A DNA stretch of 64,000 nt, from NCBI RefSeq assembly GCF_018448785.1, contig NZ_JAHCLU010000006.1, positions 124,001 to 188,000 of the forward strand, written 5' to 3'. Source of the DNA: Halomonas jincaotanensis. Its GTDB lineage: Bacteria; Pseudomonadota; Gammaproteobacteria; Pseudomonadales; Halomonadaceae. Below the pieces are notes generated by a model. It had not been told where the DNA came from. It was given only the letters and a program-made list of their open reading frames with translations, and ran no database searches. A program made the translations under genes and the position numbers. This document shows, in pieces, positions 24,999 to 32,726 of the stretch (its first letter is position 1; every line of letters begins with the position of its first letter).

Positions 24999-25952
24999 CT
25001 ACTTCCCGTGAAGCGTCTCGACCGCCCGGGCGAAAAGGTCGGCCACCGGGATGACCGTCACCCTGCCCTTGCCCTCCGTGGGCATCTCCAGCCGGGGCTT
25101 GACGCTGTCGGTGATCAGTAACTGGTCGAGTTCCTCGGCATCGAAGAGCTTTTCCGAGCCCGGCCCGAACAGGGCATGGGTGATCACCCCGTAGACCTGG
25201 GTAGCGCCCTTGTCCCGGCATGCCTGGGCGGCGCGCAACAGGGTGGTACCGCCGGCGACCAGATCGTCGACGATGATCGCCACCCTGCCCGACATGTCCC
25301 CGACCACGGCCTCGCCCGATACCACCCCTTCGCTTCGCTGCTTTTCCATGAAGGCGCTGGGCGGTTGGCTGCCGGTGCGTGCGTCCCAGACGTCACGGAA
25401 TCGGTCCACGCGCTTGGCGCCGCCGGCATCGGGGGAAACGATGACCACGTCACTATCATGGTGGTCGTGCAGAGCGTCCACGAAGAGCTCATGGGCCTCG
25501 AGGTGCTCCGTCCGGCAGCGAAAGGCGTTGTCGAAGGCGGCCCGGTTGTGGACTTCCAGCGCCACCATGCAGTCCGTGCCCAGCGCCTCGAAGAGCTGGC
25601 CAACATAGCGGGTGGTTACCGGGTCGTGTTCCTTGGTGCGACGATCCTTGCGGGCATAGGCGAGATAGGGAACCAAGGCGATGACGCGGCGGGCCCCGGC
25701 ATCCTTCGCCGCGCCGATGAAGAACAGCAGACGCACCAGCTTGTCGTTGGCGCTGGATGTTGCGTCCCCGAAGAGGGTGTGAAGAACATAGACATCCTGC
25801 CCGTGGAGATCGACCAGGGAGCGTGCCTTGTGCTCGCCATCCTCGAAGTGGCGTTCCTCGTGAGAGGCGAGCTTGATGCCCAGTCGTGAAGCCACCGACT
25901 CACCGAGTGTTTGGCTGCCCTCCAGGGCAAACAAAACCGGTTCGCTCTGCAT
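24999..25952 (-). CDS. Ribose-phosphate pyrophosphokinase-like enzyme (divergent PRPP synthetase)
   Basis: A 317-residue protein that would make PRPP from ribose 5-phosphate and ATP. It has the two-domain phosphoribosyltransferase layout, PYLAYARKDRR (95-105, the catalytic flexible loop, usually PYxRQDR) and a PRPP loop IIVDDLVAGGTTL (D229-T237) that differs from the usual DDMIDTAGT. The divergence suggests a second, specialised Prs rather than the housekeeping one. Neighbours are a phosphotransferase-like gene and, beyond two small genes, a phn transporter, so a phosphorus-related role is possible but unproven. Confidence 0.75.
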   Translation of the reverse strand: MQSEPVLFALEGSQTLGESVASRLGIKLASHEERHFEDGEHKARSLVDLHGQDVYVLHTLFGDATSSANDKLVRLLFFIGAAKDAGARRVIALVPYLAYARKDRRTKEHDPVTTRYVGQLFEALGTDCMVALEVHNRAAFDNAFRCRTEHLEAHELFVDALHDHHDSDVVIVSPDAGGAKRVDRFRDVWDARTGSQPPSAFMEKQRSEGVVSGEAVVGDMSGRVAIIVDDLVAGGTTLLRAAQACRDKGATQVYGVITHALFGPGSEKLFDAEELDQLLITDSVKPRLEMPTEGKGRVTVIPVADLFARAVETLHGK

Positions 25953-26076
25953 AGTGCCTCCTCATGAAATGACAGCGTCTCTTCAGTGAAACTCGCTCGG
26001 TGGATTCTTGCCAGTTCCGGCTGAGAAAATCGGTCATCGAGACGAATTCACCGGTCTCCCTGGGTCGGGAGAAATG

Positions 26077-26442
26077 TCAATCGATCAGCCACACGAAGGG
26101 CAGCAGCGAGAGGGCGAGGACGACAGCGGCGACTGTGGTGAAGAAGAGAACTCGAAGAGGATGGTGCCGAAGGCGTCTCCAGAGGCTGGGCGCCTGGCCC
26201 TTGGCGGCGAGATCGTCGTGTTCGCGGCGGACGCGTTCGCCGAGCGCCTGCTGGTACTGGTCGATCACCTGACGGGCGCTTGCCAACTGTTTATCGTCCT
26301 GCAGCCAGATCGCTGCCACGCCCAGCCCCCAGAAGCCGGCCCGGGTCTCGTAGGTGTCGAAGCCATGGTCGTCAAGCAGGGCGCGAACCTCGTCGGCTTC
26401 TTCGTCGGGCACATTGTTCAAGCGAAACAGTAGGGTTGCCAC
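26077..26442 (-). CDS. DUF6164 family membrane-anchored protein
   Basis: A 121-residue protein whose N-terminal part (ATLLFRLNNVPDEEADEVRAL, then GFWGLGVAAIWLQDD) resembles the DUF6164 family of gammaproteobacteria, as recalled. The C-terminus has one transmembrane helix (about 98-120), so it is probably tail-anchored with a cytoplasmic head. Function is unknown. It stands alone between the PRPP synthetase and histidine phosphatase genes on the same strand. Confidence 0.7.
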   Translation of the reverse strand: MATLLFRLNNVPDEEADEVRALLDDHGFDTYETRAGFWGLGVAAIWLQDDKQLASARQVIDQYQQALGERVRREHDDLAAKGQAPSLWRRLRHHPLRVLFFTTVAAVVLALSLLPFVWLID

Positions 26443-26485
26443 CAGAATCTCCCGCGTGTCTGAAGAGTCAGTATGCCATGCAGGC

Positions 26486-27076
26486 TCACGCCAGCAGGGT
26501 GACGCTGGCCGGTGCCAGAGCAGGGCGGTCGCGGTGTTGGCTCAAGGGGCGGCCTTCCAGGGCGGTCAGCAGGATCTGCAACGGATCGCCGTGGCTGACC
26601 AGCAGGATGGTCTCCCCGCTGAACGATGCCTCGAGCGATTCGATCACCGCACGCATTCGCTCGGCCACGGCCGCTACGGGCTCGACCCCATGCTGGCCGT
26701 GACTCGGATCACGGGCATCCAATGCCCATACCTCCTCATAGCGGCTGGCCTGACCGGCCTCGAGGTCACCGAAGAGGCGCTCGCGCAAACGTGCCTCGGG
26801 CTCGGGGACGATACCGAAGCGCTCGCCTACGCGAGCAGCCGTCTGGGCAGTGCGCAGAAAATCCGAGTGAACGATGCGGCTCGGACGGGGCCATTGCCAG
26901 CCTTCGACGAGCCGCGACAACTGATCTTCGCCGACGCGCGAGAGCCCGTAGTCGCTCAGGCCGTGGCGCGGGTCGCTGATGATCAGGCCGCGTTCGTTCG
27001 CCTGGCTGTGGCCGTGGCGCATCAGCAGGTAGCGGTTGGCCCTGGGCGAGAGGGCGTTTAAAGCGTCGTATGTCAT
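26486..27076 (-). CDS. Histidine phosphatase family protein
   Basis: A 196-residue phosphatase of the phosphoglycerate-mutase-like superfamily. The catalytic LLMRHGHSQAN (R20 H21 G22) is near the start, followed by SDFLRTAQTAARV, RLRERLFGDLEA and the second histidine in LLVSHGDPLQ. ATG 27076 starts the family region; the open frame extends to 27292 but that stretch overlaps the phnD gene and has no similarity to the fold. Its start codon lies inside a Pho-type box shared with the divergent phn operon, so phosphate limitation may affect it too. The substrate is unknown. Confidence 0.82.
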   Translation of the reverse strand: MTYDALNALSPRANRYLLMRHGHSQANERGLIISDPRHGLSDYGLSRVGEDQLSRLVEGWQWPRPSRIVHSDFLRTAQTAARVGERFGIVPEPEARLRERLFGDLEAGQASRYEEVWALDARDPSHGQHGVEPVAAVAERMRAVIESLEASFSGETILLVSHGDPLQILLTALEGRPLSQHRDRPALAPASVTLLA

Positions 27077-27091
27077 TTGCTTGTCATAAAG
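27070..27091 (+). promoter_or_regulatory. Pho box before phnDCEE
   Basis: Two direct repeats ATGTCAT (27070-27076) and TTGTCAT (27081-27087) are spaced by four bases (TTGC) and followed by AAAG, the 11-base periodicity of PhoB sites (consensus CTGTCAT-N4-CTGTCAT, 6 of 7 matches in each half). It lies 119 bases before phnD. The first repeat overlaps the start codon of the divergent histidine phosphatase gene. Confidence 0.65.
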
Positions 27092-27209
27092 CCTGAATTG
27101 GTCGACAGTTTCGCTATGCGGAGAGTTTACGCGGAGATACGTTCGGTTTCGCTCATCCGCCTGGCCTTTTCCTTTCAAGGTCAACAATAACCATAAATCG
27201 AGGCACGCC

Positions 27210-28214
27210 ATGACAATCTCACTACCGGCTGGAAAGTTTCCCCTGGCGGCGCTGACCGCTGCCACCCTGTTGCCGCTTTCGATGCTGATCACCGCACCGG
27301 CGCAGGCGCAAGAGGACTGTGAACGAGGCGCTCTGGCTGATATCTACTGCGACGAGGATGGCGATATGGTCGCCGACCGTCCCGACGATGAGTCGGAGTG
27401 GGCCAATCCCGACACGCTGATCTTCGCCTACACCCCGGTCGAGGATCCTGCGATCTACTCGGATATCTGGCAGCCGTTCATCGATCATCTCGAGGAGGTG
27501 ACGGAGCGTGACGTGCGCTTCTTCGCCGTACAGTCCAACTCGGCCCAGGTCGAGGCCATGCGCAGCGGTCGCCTGCACATCGCCGGTTTCTCCACCGGCC
27601 CGACGCCTTTCGCGGTCAACCTGGCCGGTGCGGTGCCCTTCGCGCTGATGGGCTCCGACGATGGCCGCTTCGGCTATACTCTGCAGCTCTATACCCACGT
27701 CGATTCCGGCATCGACGAAATGGCGGACCTAAAGGGCAAGCGGGTGGCCCACACCTCGCCGACCTCCAACTCGGGCAACCAGGCGCCGCGCGCGCTCTTC
27801 CCGGAGGAGGGTATCGTGCCCGACGAGGACTACGAGGTGGTCTACTCCGGCAGCCACGACCAGTCGATGCTCGGCGTAGTTGCCCAGGACTACGACGCCG
27901 CGCCGGTGGCTTCCGAGGTGGTCGAGCGCATGGCGGCACGCGGCCTCTACGATGAGGAAGACGTAAAGATCATCTACGAATCGGACCGCTTCCCGACGAC
28001 CTCCTATAACTACGCGCACAATCTGCATCCCGATCTGGTCGAGAAAATTGAAGAGGCCTTCTTCAGCTTCGACTTCGCGGGCACCGAGCTGGGCGCGGAA
28101 TTCGAGGGCGTCGAGAAATTCATTCCGATCAACTACGCGGAAGACTGGAAGGTCATCCGCACGATCCAGGAGGCCAACGGGGTCGAGTACACCCCCGACA
28201 ACCTCGAGGAGTAG
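27210..28214 (+). CDS. phnD: Phosphonate/phosphite-type ABC transporter substrate-binding protein
   Basis: A 334-residue exported protein with a signal peptide ending about residue 33 (ITAPAQAQ). It belongs to the PhnD/PtxB family, seen in LIFAYTPVEDP, the anion-loop region HIAGFSTGPTPFAVN, VAHTSPTSNSGNQAPRAL and SGSHDQSMLGVV. It should deliver a phosphonate, phosphite or phosphate ester to the PhnC-PhnE transporter in the inner membrane. ATG 27210 has GAGGCAC upstream. It is the first gene of phnDCEE behind a Pho box. The exact ligand cannot be assigned from sequence alone. Confidence 0.87.
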   Translation: MTISLPAGKFPLAALTAATLLPLSMLITAPAQAQEDCERGALADIYCDEDGDMVADRPDDESEWANPDTLIFAYTPVEDPAIYSDIWQPFIDHLEEVTERDVRFFAVQSNSAQVEAMRSGRLHIAGFSTGPTPFAVNLAGAVPFALMGSDDGRFGYTLQLYTHVDSGIDEMADLKGKRVAHTSPTSNSGNQAPRALFPEEGIVPDEDYEVVYSGSHDQSMLGVVAQDYDAAPVASEVVERMAARGLYDEEDVKIIYESDRFPTTSYNYAHNLHPDLVEKIEEAFFSFDFAGTELGAEFEGVEKFIPINYAEDWKVIRTIQEANGVEYTPDNLEE

Positions 28215-28324
28215 ATGCCGAACCAAGCACTCGGTTCAGCTCTCTCGGCCTGACCTCGCCGGCGGCCCTCCTCGCAGGGCCGGCGGCGGGGTTGTCATGA
28301 CCCCTTTCCCAGCCTGGATCCGCG

Positions 28325-29128
28325 ATGCTAGAAATTTCCCATCTGATCAAGCGCTACGGACACGACGAGCCGGTTCTCAAGGGGCTCGACCTGCGCGTGG
28401 AAGACAACAGCGTGGTGGCGATCGTGGGCGCCTCGGGTGCCGGCAAGAGCACCATGCTGCGCTGTATCAACCGCCTGGTGGAACCCACCTCGGGCTCGAT
28501 CAACCTCAACGGCATGGAGCTGGTCGCGCTGCGCGGTGGCGCCCTGCGACGGGCGCGGCGCAAGATCGGCATGGTCTTCCAGGGCTTCAACCTGATCGAC
28601 CGCCTGACCGTGATGGAGAATGTGCTGGCCGGCCGGCTCGGCTATGTCAGCCTCTATCAGGCGATCTCGCGACGCTTCCCGCAGGCCGACATCGAACGCG
28701 CCTTCACGCTGATGGAGCGCGTCGGTATCGCCCAGTACGGCAACAAGCGGGCCGACGAGCTGTCCGGCGGCGAGCGCCAACGGGTCGGCGTAGTGCGGGC
28801 GTTGATGCAGGAGCCGGAGCTGCTGCTCGCCGACGAGCCGACGGCCTCGCTGGACCCGCGGACCTCCGAGCAGATCATGATGCTGCTGCAGAGCCTGGCC
28901 AGTGAATTGTCGCTGCCGGTCTTGATCAATATCCACAATGTCGCCCAGGCCAAGACCTACACCGAGCGTATCGTCGGTCTTCGGCATGGCAAGATGATCT
29001 TCGATGGCGCCCCCGACGACTTCAACAAGGACGCGCTGGACGCCATCTACGGGGGAATCGAGGCCCCCGATGACGCGATCGCCGAGTCGCCGGCGGCGGC
29101 TCAGGGGGTGGGTCATGACGCGACCTGA
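28325..29128 (+). CDS. phnC: Phosphonate-type ABC transporter ATP-binding protein
   Basis: A 267-residue ABC ATPase. Walker A is GASGAGKS (35-42), the Q-loop is MVFQGFNL, the signature is LSGGERQ, Walker B is LLLADEPTASLD, and the switch histidine is in INIHNVAQA. It powers uptake by the two PhnE-type permeases encoded next. It starts 110 bases after phnD; that gap has a GC-rich inverted segment (GGCGGCCC near 28260) but no clear T-run. Its end overlaps the first permease gene by 14 bases. Confidence 0.92.
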   Translation: MLEISHLIKRYGHDEPVLKGLDLRVEDNSVVAIVGASGAGKSTMLRCINRLVEPTSGSINLNGMELVALRGGALRRARRKIGMVFQGFNLIDRLTVMENVLAGRLGYVSLYQAISRRFPQADIERAFTLMERVGIAQYGNKRADELSGGERQRVGVVRALMQEPELLLADEPTASLDPRTSEQIMMLLQSLASELSLPVLINIHNVAQAKTYTERIVGLRHGKMIFDGAPDDFNKDALDAIYGGIEAPDDAIAESPAAAQGVGHDAT

Positions 29129-29930
29129 GGCAGGCGCCAAGGCAGCGCCACGTACCTGGCGCAAGCCGCCATTCATCGCCAACCCGCTGCTACGTTACGG
29201 CCTGCTGGCGGTGCTGGTGGTTTATCTGGTCTGGGCCTTTGGCAGCCTGCCGTTCAACTGGGCGCGCATCGCTGAGGGCCTGCCGCGGGCCGGGCGTATC
29301 TTCGGGGGCGGTTTTCCCCCGAGCTTCGAGCGTTTCGACCTGCTGCTCACCGGCTTCAAGGAGAGCCTGCAAATCGCCGTGCTGGCCACGCTACTCGGCG
29401 TGCTGCTGTCGATCCCCTTTGCGGTGATGGCGGCGCGCAACGTCGCGCCGCTGCCGGTGTACTTCCTGGGACGCGCGGTGATCATCCTCTCGCGCAGCTT
29501 TCATCCGGTGATCGTCGCCATCCTCTTCGTGGCCGCGGTGGGCTTCGGTCCGCTGGCGGGCATCCTCACGCTGACACTCTATTCGATCGGCTTCGTCGGC
29601 AAACTGCTCGCCGAGGAGATCGAGGAGATCGACTGGGGGCAGGTGGAGGCGATGAAGGCGACCGGCGCGGGCTATTTCGCGATTCTCGTCTACGCCGTCT
29701 TTCCCCAGATCCTGCCGCGCCAGGTGGGGCTCTCGATGTATCAGCTCGACAGCAACCTGCGCGCCTCGGCGGTGGTCGGCATCGTCGGCGCCGGCGGCAT
29801 CGGCGGCACCCTGATGAACGCCTTCGGGCGCTACGACTACGCGTTCGCCTTCGCGATCCTGCTGGTGATCATCGCGGTGATCCTGGTCAGTGAGGGTGTC
29901 AGCGGCTGGGTAAGGAAGAAGATATGGTAG
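29115..29930 (+). CDS. phnE: Phosphonate-type ABC transporter permease, first copy
   Basis: A 271-residue inner-membrane permease with about six helices. The EAA-type loop contacting the ATPase is EEIDWGQVEAMKATGAGYF, and the family segment RSFHPVIVAILFVAAVGFGPLAG is evident. ATG 29115 overlaps phnC and begins with a charged cytoplasmic N-terminus; the open frame starts at 29004 but that would overlap phnC by 125 bases without similarity. It forms the membrane channel together with the following paralogue, as in two-permease phosphonate and phosphite systems. Confidence 0.9.
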   Translation: MTRPEAGAKAAPRTWRKPPFIANPLLRYGLLAVLVVYLVWAFGSLPFNWARIAEGLPRAGRIFGGGFPPSFERFDLLLTGFKESLQIAVLATLLGVLLSIPFAVMAARNVAPLPVYFLGRAVIILSRSFHPVIVAILFVAAVGFGPLAGILTLTLYSIGFVGKLLAEEIEEIDWGQVEAMKATGAGYFAILVYAVFPQILPRQVGLSMYQLDSNLRASAVVGIVGAGGIGGTLMNAFGRYDYAFAFAILLVIIAVILVSEGVSGWVRKKIW

Positions 29931-30733
29931 ATCAAGCCGGTGCCCTGGCGGATCGCGTCTGGAAACGCTACGACCGCCGCGAACGCCTCATCCGCTACGC
30001 CGTGATGCTGGTAACGCTGATGGTGGTGGTCTGGGCGGTACGCGACATCGATATCTTCTGGCCCTGGGTGTGGGACGCGCCGAACCAGATCTCGTCGCTG
30101 GGCGCGCGCATGTGGCCGCCCGACCCGAGCCGCCTGGAAGAGATCGTCAATGCGATGATCGAGACGGTGCATATCGCCACGCTGTCGACGATGCTGACCA
30201 TCTTCATCGCGCTGCCGGTCGCTTATATCGCCGCCCAGAACACCACCCCCAACCGTGCCTGCCTGTGGCTGGGACGCTTCATCCTGGTCTCCAGCCGTTC
30301 GGTGAATACCATCATCTGGGCGCTGCTGTTCGTGGCGATCTTCGGCCCCGGCGTGCTGGCGGGGATACTCGCCATCATGTGCCGCTCGGTGGGCTTTATC
30401 GGCAAGCTGATGGGCGAGGCCATCGAAGAGATCGACCGTCGGCCGGTCGAGGCCATGCAGGCCACCGGCGCCTCCAAGCTCCAGGTGATCGCCTATGCCG
30501 TGGTGCCTCAGGTGATGCCGGCGTTCTTCGCCATCGTCATCCTGCGCTGGGACATCAATATCCGCGAGTCCACGGTGCTGGGGCTGGTCGGCGCCGGGGG
30601 CATCGGGGTCATCCTGCAGGGGTCCATCGATACCTTCGCCTGGACCACGGTGGCGACCATCCTGATCGCCATCGTGGTACTGGTGCTGATCGGCGAGGCG
30701 ATCACCAGCCTGCTGCGACGCAAGGTGATCTGA
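29924..30733 (+). CDS. phnE: Phosphonate-type ABC transporter permease, second copy
   Basis: A 269-residue permease paralogous to the gene before it, overlapping its end by seven bases. The coupling loop is EEIDRRPVEAMQATGASKLQ, and RSVNTIIWALLFVAIFGPGVLAG and GLVGAGGIGVILQ are shared family segments. No phnF or C-P lyase genes phnG-P follow; the next gene is convergent, so the operon ends here after four genes. The transported compound must be processed by enzymes elsewhere. Confidence 0.9.
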   Translation: MVDQAGALADRVWKRYDRRERLIRYAVMLVTLMVVVWAVRDIDIFWPWVWDAPNQISSLGARMWPPDPSRLEEIVNAMIETVHIATLSTMLTIFIALPVAYIAAQNTTPNRACLWLGRFILVSSRSVNTIIWALLFVAIFGPGVLAGILAIMCRSVGFIGKLMGEAIEEIDRRPVEAMQATGASKLQVIAYAVVPQVMPAFFAIVILRWDINIRESTVLGLVGAGGIGVILQGSIDTFAWTTVATILIAIVVLVLIGEAITSLLRRKVI

Positions 30734-30742
30734 CGGCGGGGC

Positions 30743-31306
30743 TCATGGCGCCTGGAGGGAAGCCGCGGCGCAGCGCTGGCTCATGCGGGCGATAGCGGCG
30801 TCGGCGCCGTCGAGGCTGAAGGTCATGAACCAAGGATCGTCCTCGCCGCGCATCAGGCGCAGGCGCAGCGACTCGCCGGCGCGCATCTCCTTGAGTAATT
30901 GCGCCTGCTGCTCGAGATAGAAATGCACGTAGAAGCCCCGGTCGCCGCGCTCGGTGACGAACTCGGCACGTCCGCTGTGGATGGTGGCCTCATCGACCCG
31001 CAGGTCGGCGGGAACGACATTCACCGCGCGACTCTCGTCCTGATACGCCTCGAGTTCGACGCGCAGCTCCAGCCAGGGCAGCTCGCAGACGCCCGGGGTG
31101 GCGTTAACGCTGAGGATCGAGTCGCTGTAGCTCTGCGCCTCCATGGCTCGCCAGTGGCGCTCGTCGCCCAGGGTCAGGGCCAGCGAATGCCAGGCGCCAT
31201 GCGGCTGGACTTCGCTGGTGTTGAAGTTGGTAGCCGATGCCGCTCCGGCCAGGGCCAGGCAGAGCGGCAATAACAGGTAAGAGACGAGACGGGAGATGCA
31301 GGGCAT
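30743..31306 (-). CDS. Exported protein of unknown function
   Basis: A 187-residue protein with a signal peptide (LLLPLCLALAGAASA, cleavage near residue 25). The mature part is rich in beta-strand patterns and ends with FSLDGADAAIARMSQRC, an ending seen in several small periplasmic proteins. Two cysteines (in GVCELPW and SQRC) could form a disulfide. I do not recognise a named family. It converges on the phn operon with a nine-base gap and is followed upstream by about 200 bases in which I see nothing. Confidence 0.6.
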   Translation of the reverse strand: MPCISRLVSYLLLPLCLALAGAASATNFNTSEVQPHGAWHSLALTLGDERHWRAMEAQSYSDSILSVNATPGVCELPWLELRVELEAYQDESRAVNVVPADLRVDEATIHSGRAEFVTERGDRGFYVHFYLEQQAQLLKEMRAGESLRLRLMRGEDDPWFMTFSLDGADAAIARMSQRCAAASLQAP

Positions 31307-31505
31307 GGCGAGAGGCTTCTTCGGGCCGACGATCAGCCCGAGGCTAGCATGCTGGAGGAAGCCGGCCTATCCCCGGCACTCCGCGCCCTCGCTATTCATG
31401 GCCGTGCGTGTCCTCCATGCCCTCGTCGATACGGCTACCCCGCTCGCTTCAGCTCAGGCGGCAGGCTCAAAGACATCCCTCAGGATACTGAAGGCAGGCC
31501 GGAGA

Positions 31506-31823
31506 TCAGGGCTCCAAGCTGGCGTAGTAGGCGGCGATGTCGGCGATGTCCTCGTCGCTTAGCCCCTTGGCCTGTGGAGTCATCATGGCGGCCATGGCGC
31601 CGCCGCGCTGGTCATCACGGTACGCCTTCATGGAATTCTCCAGATACGTGGCTTTTTGGCCGGCAAGGTTGGGGTAGATCGGCGCGGTGCCAATGCCATC
31701 AGTGCCATGGCAGGCGGCGCAGGTAGAAATCTTGCCTTCCCCGGCTTCTGGATCACCGGCAGCCTGCGTCTCCAAGGCGAGGAAAGCGCCACTCAAGAGA
31801 GTGGCAACGAGGAGTGACTTCAT
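31506..31823 (-). CDS. Small periplasmic cytochrome c (class I)
   Basis: A 105-residue secreted mono-heme cytochrome with a signal peptide ending around residue 21 and heme motif CAACH (C35-H39). [21 protein letters not shown] and the late methionines resemble the c4/c5/c553 group of electron carriers. GGAGG precedes the ATG by six bases. A FNR/DNR-type box and an NsrR-type palindrome lie upstream, so it is probably made under low oxygen with NO or nitrite, and could donate electrons to NirS or NorBC, standing in for the absent nirM. That role is inferred. Confidence 0.85.
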   Translation of the reverse strand: MKSLLVATLLSGAFLALETQAAGDPEAGEGKISTCAACHGTDGIGTAPIYPNLAGQKATYLENSMKAYRDDQRGGAMAAMMTPQAKGLSDEDIADIAAYYASLEP

Positions 31824-31834
31824 AACATACCTCC

Positions 31835-31846
31835 AAGATGCATCTT
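31835..31846 (-). promoter_or_regulatory. NsrR-type palindrome abutting the cytochrome c ribosome site
   Basis: AAGATGCATCTT is a perfect 12-base palindrome that matches the NsrR motif AAGATGYATTT in 10 of 11 positions. It directly touches the GGAGG ribosome site of the cytochrome gene and lies near its regulator nsrR, 180 bases from that gene's stop. Confidence 0.6.
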
Positions 31847-31928
31847 TAAGTACCTGAAAAGACTCGGATCGAGCAGCAGCCTCGCAAGTCAGTTAAAACC
31901 ATGATGCCAGTCGACGTCCGCGTAAGGC

Positions 31929-31942
31929 TTGACGTGCGTCAT
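31929..31942 (-). promoter_or_regulatory. FNR/DNR-type box before the small cytochrome c
   Basis: Read on the plus strand it is TTGAC-GTGC-GTCAT, or ATGAC-N4-GTCAA in the direction of the gene. It lies about 110 bases upstream of the start codon. If it is centred at -41.5, a weak -10 CATCAT falls at 31901-31906. Confidence 0.5.
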
Positions 31943-32026
31943 GTTCAGCCTAGAACGAGAGGCACAAAAGGCAAATGAACGGCTAATGCAGAGCGTATGG
32001 GGGTGGGACAGGGCTCGACGGAGGCA

Positions 32027-32467
32027 TCATGGTGGTTCCAAGTGCAGCAATTTGATCAGCTCCGGTCTATGCGGATCCAGCATATCGGCCAGCGTGTAGC
32101 GATCCAGCACGCCGAGGAAGGCCTCCAGGGCCTCTCTGAGGATCGGTCGCAGCCGACAGGCCGGAGTGATCGCACAGGCAGCGGGGTCAGCGAAGCATTC
32201 GACCAGCGCCATGTCGCGCTCGGTATCGCGGACCAGTTCGCCGAGGATAATATCCTCAGGGGGGCGCTTGAGTATCAGGCCACCATGTTTGCCGCGTACA
32301 GCGGTGATGTAGCCCTTGTGGTTGAGCTCCTGGACCACCTTCATGAGGTGGTTGCGCGAAATTTTGAAGCGCTCGGCAATCTCGCCGATCGTCGAGCGCT
32401 GCTCGCCCTTGGTCGCCAGGAAGATCAATACGCGCAGCGAATAGTCGGTGTAGCGGGTCAAGCGCAT
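32027..32467 (-). CDS. nsrR: NO-sensing Rrf2-family repressor
   Basis: A 146-residue Rrf2 regulator that carries an iron-sulfur cluster and releases DNA when NO attacks it. The winged helix is at about 1-65 (MRLTRYTDYSLRVLIFLA and KISRNHLMKVVQELN) and the cluster ligands are C91, C98 and C104 in ECFADPAACAITPAC. The close match at MRLTRYTDYSLR and the cysteine pattern favour NsrR over IscR or RirA. Likely targets in this window are the cytochrome c, norCB and DUF4870-norEF promoters, where its motif occurs. Confidence 0.9.
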   Translation of the reverse strand: MRLTRYTDYSLRVLIFLATKGEQRSTIGEIAERFKISRNHLMKVVQELNHKGYITAVRGKHGGLILKRPPEDIILGELVRDTERDMALVECFADPAACAITPACRLRPILREALEAFLGVLDRYTLADMLDPHRPELIKLLHLEPP

Positions 32468-32607
32468 TAAAAAAATTCCGCGCGGTTAGCGTCTGTTGGT
32501 TGTTGGATCGGCCGATTAATCCTTCATTCTACCATTTTACTTATGATGCCATCACGCTCGGGTGCGCTCGGCAATCAGCCGGCCTTCGACGGTGAAGGCC
32601 CGCTCGC

Positions 32608-32621
32608 TTGATCTGGGTCAG
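32608..32621 (+). promoter_or_regulatory. FNR/Anr-type box before hemN
   Basis: TTGAT-CTGG-GTCAG matches the left half of the FNR box perfectly and three of five bases on the right. A good -10, CATAAT, lies at 32662-32667, which would put the box near -60, a class I position. Confidence 0.5.
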
Positions 32622-32726
32622 CTATCCCTTGAAGGGTACCGACGCGCCCGATCTTGGCTGGCATAATTCGCCCATGCGGTGGCGGCCCCGGCCGCCGCCT
32701 TACGGTTCCAGAGGCTCGATTCGATC

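Noticed and set aside
24973-25019. GAGACGC/GCGTCTC inverted repeat between the convergent phosphotransferase and PRPP synthetase genes
   Set aside because: The loop is over 30 bases and there is no T-run on either strand, so it is not a credible bidirectional terminator.
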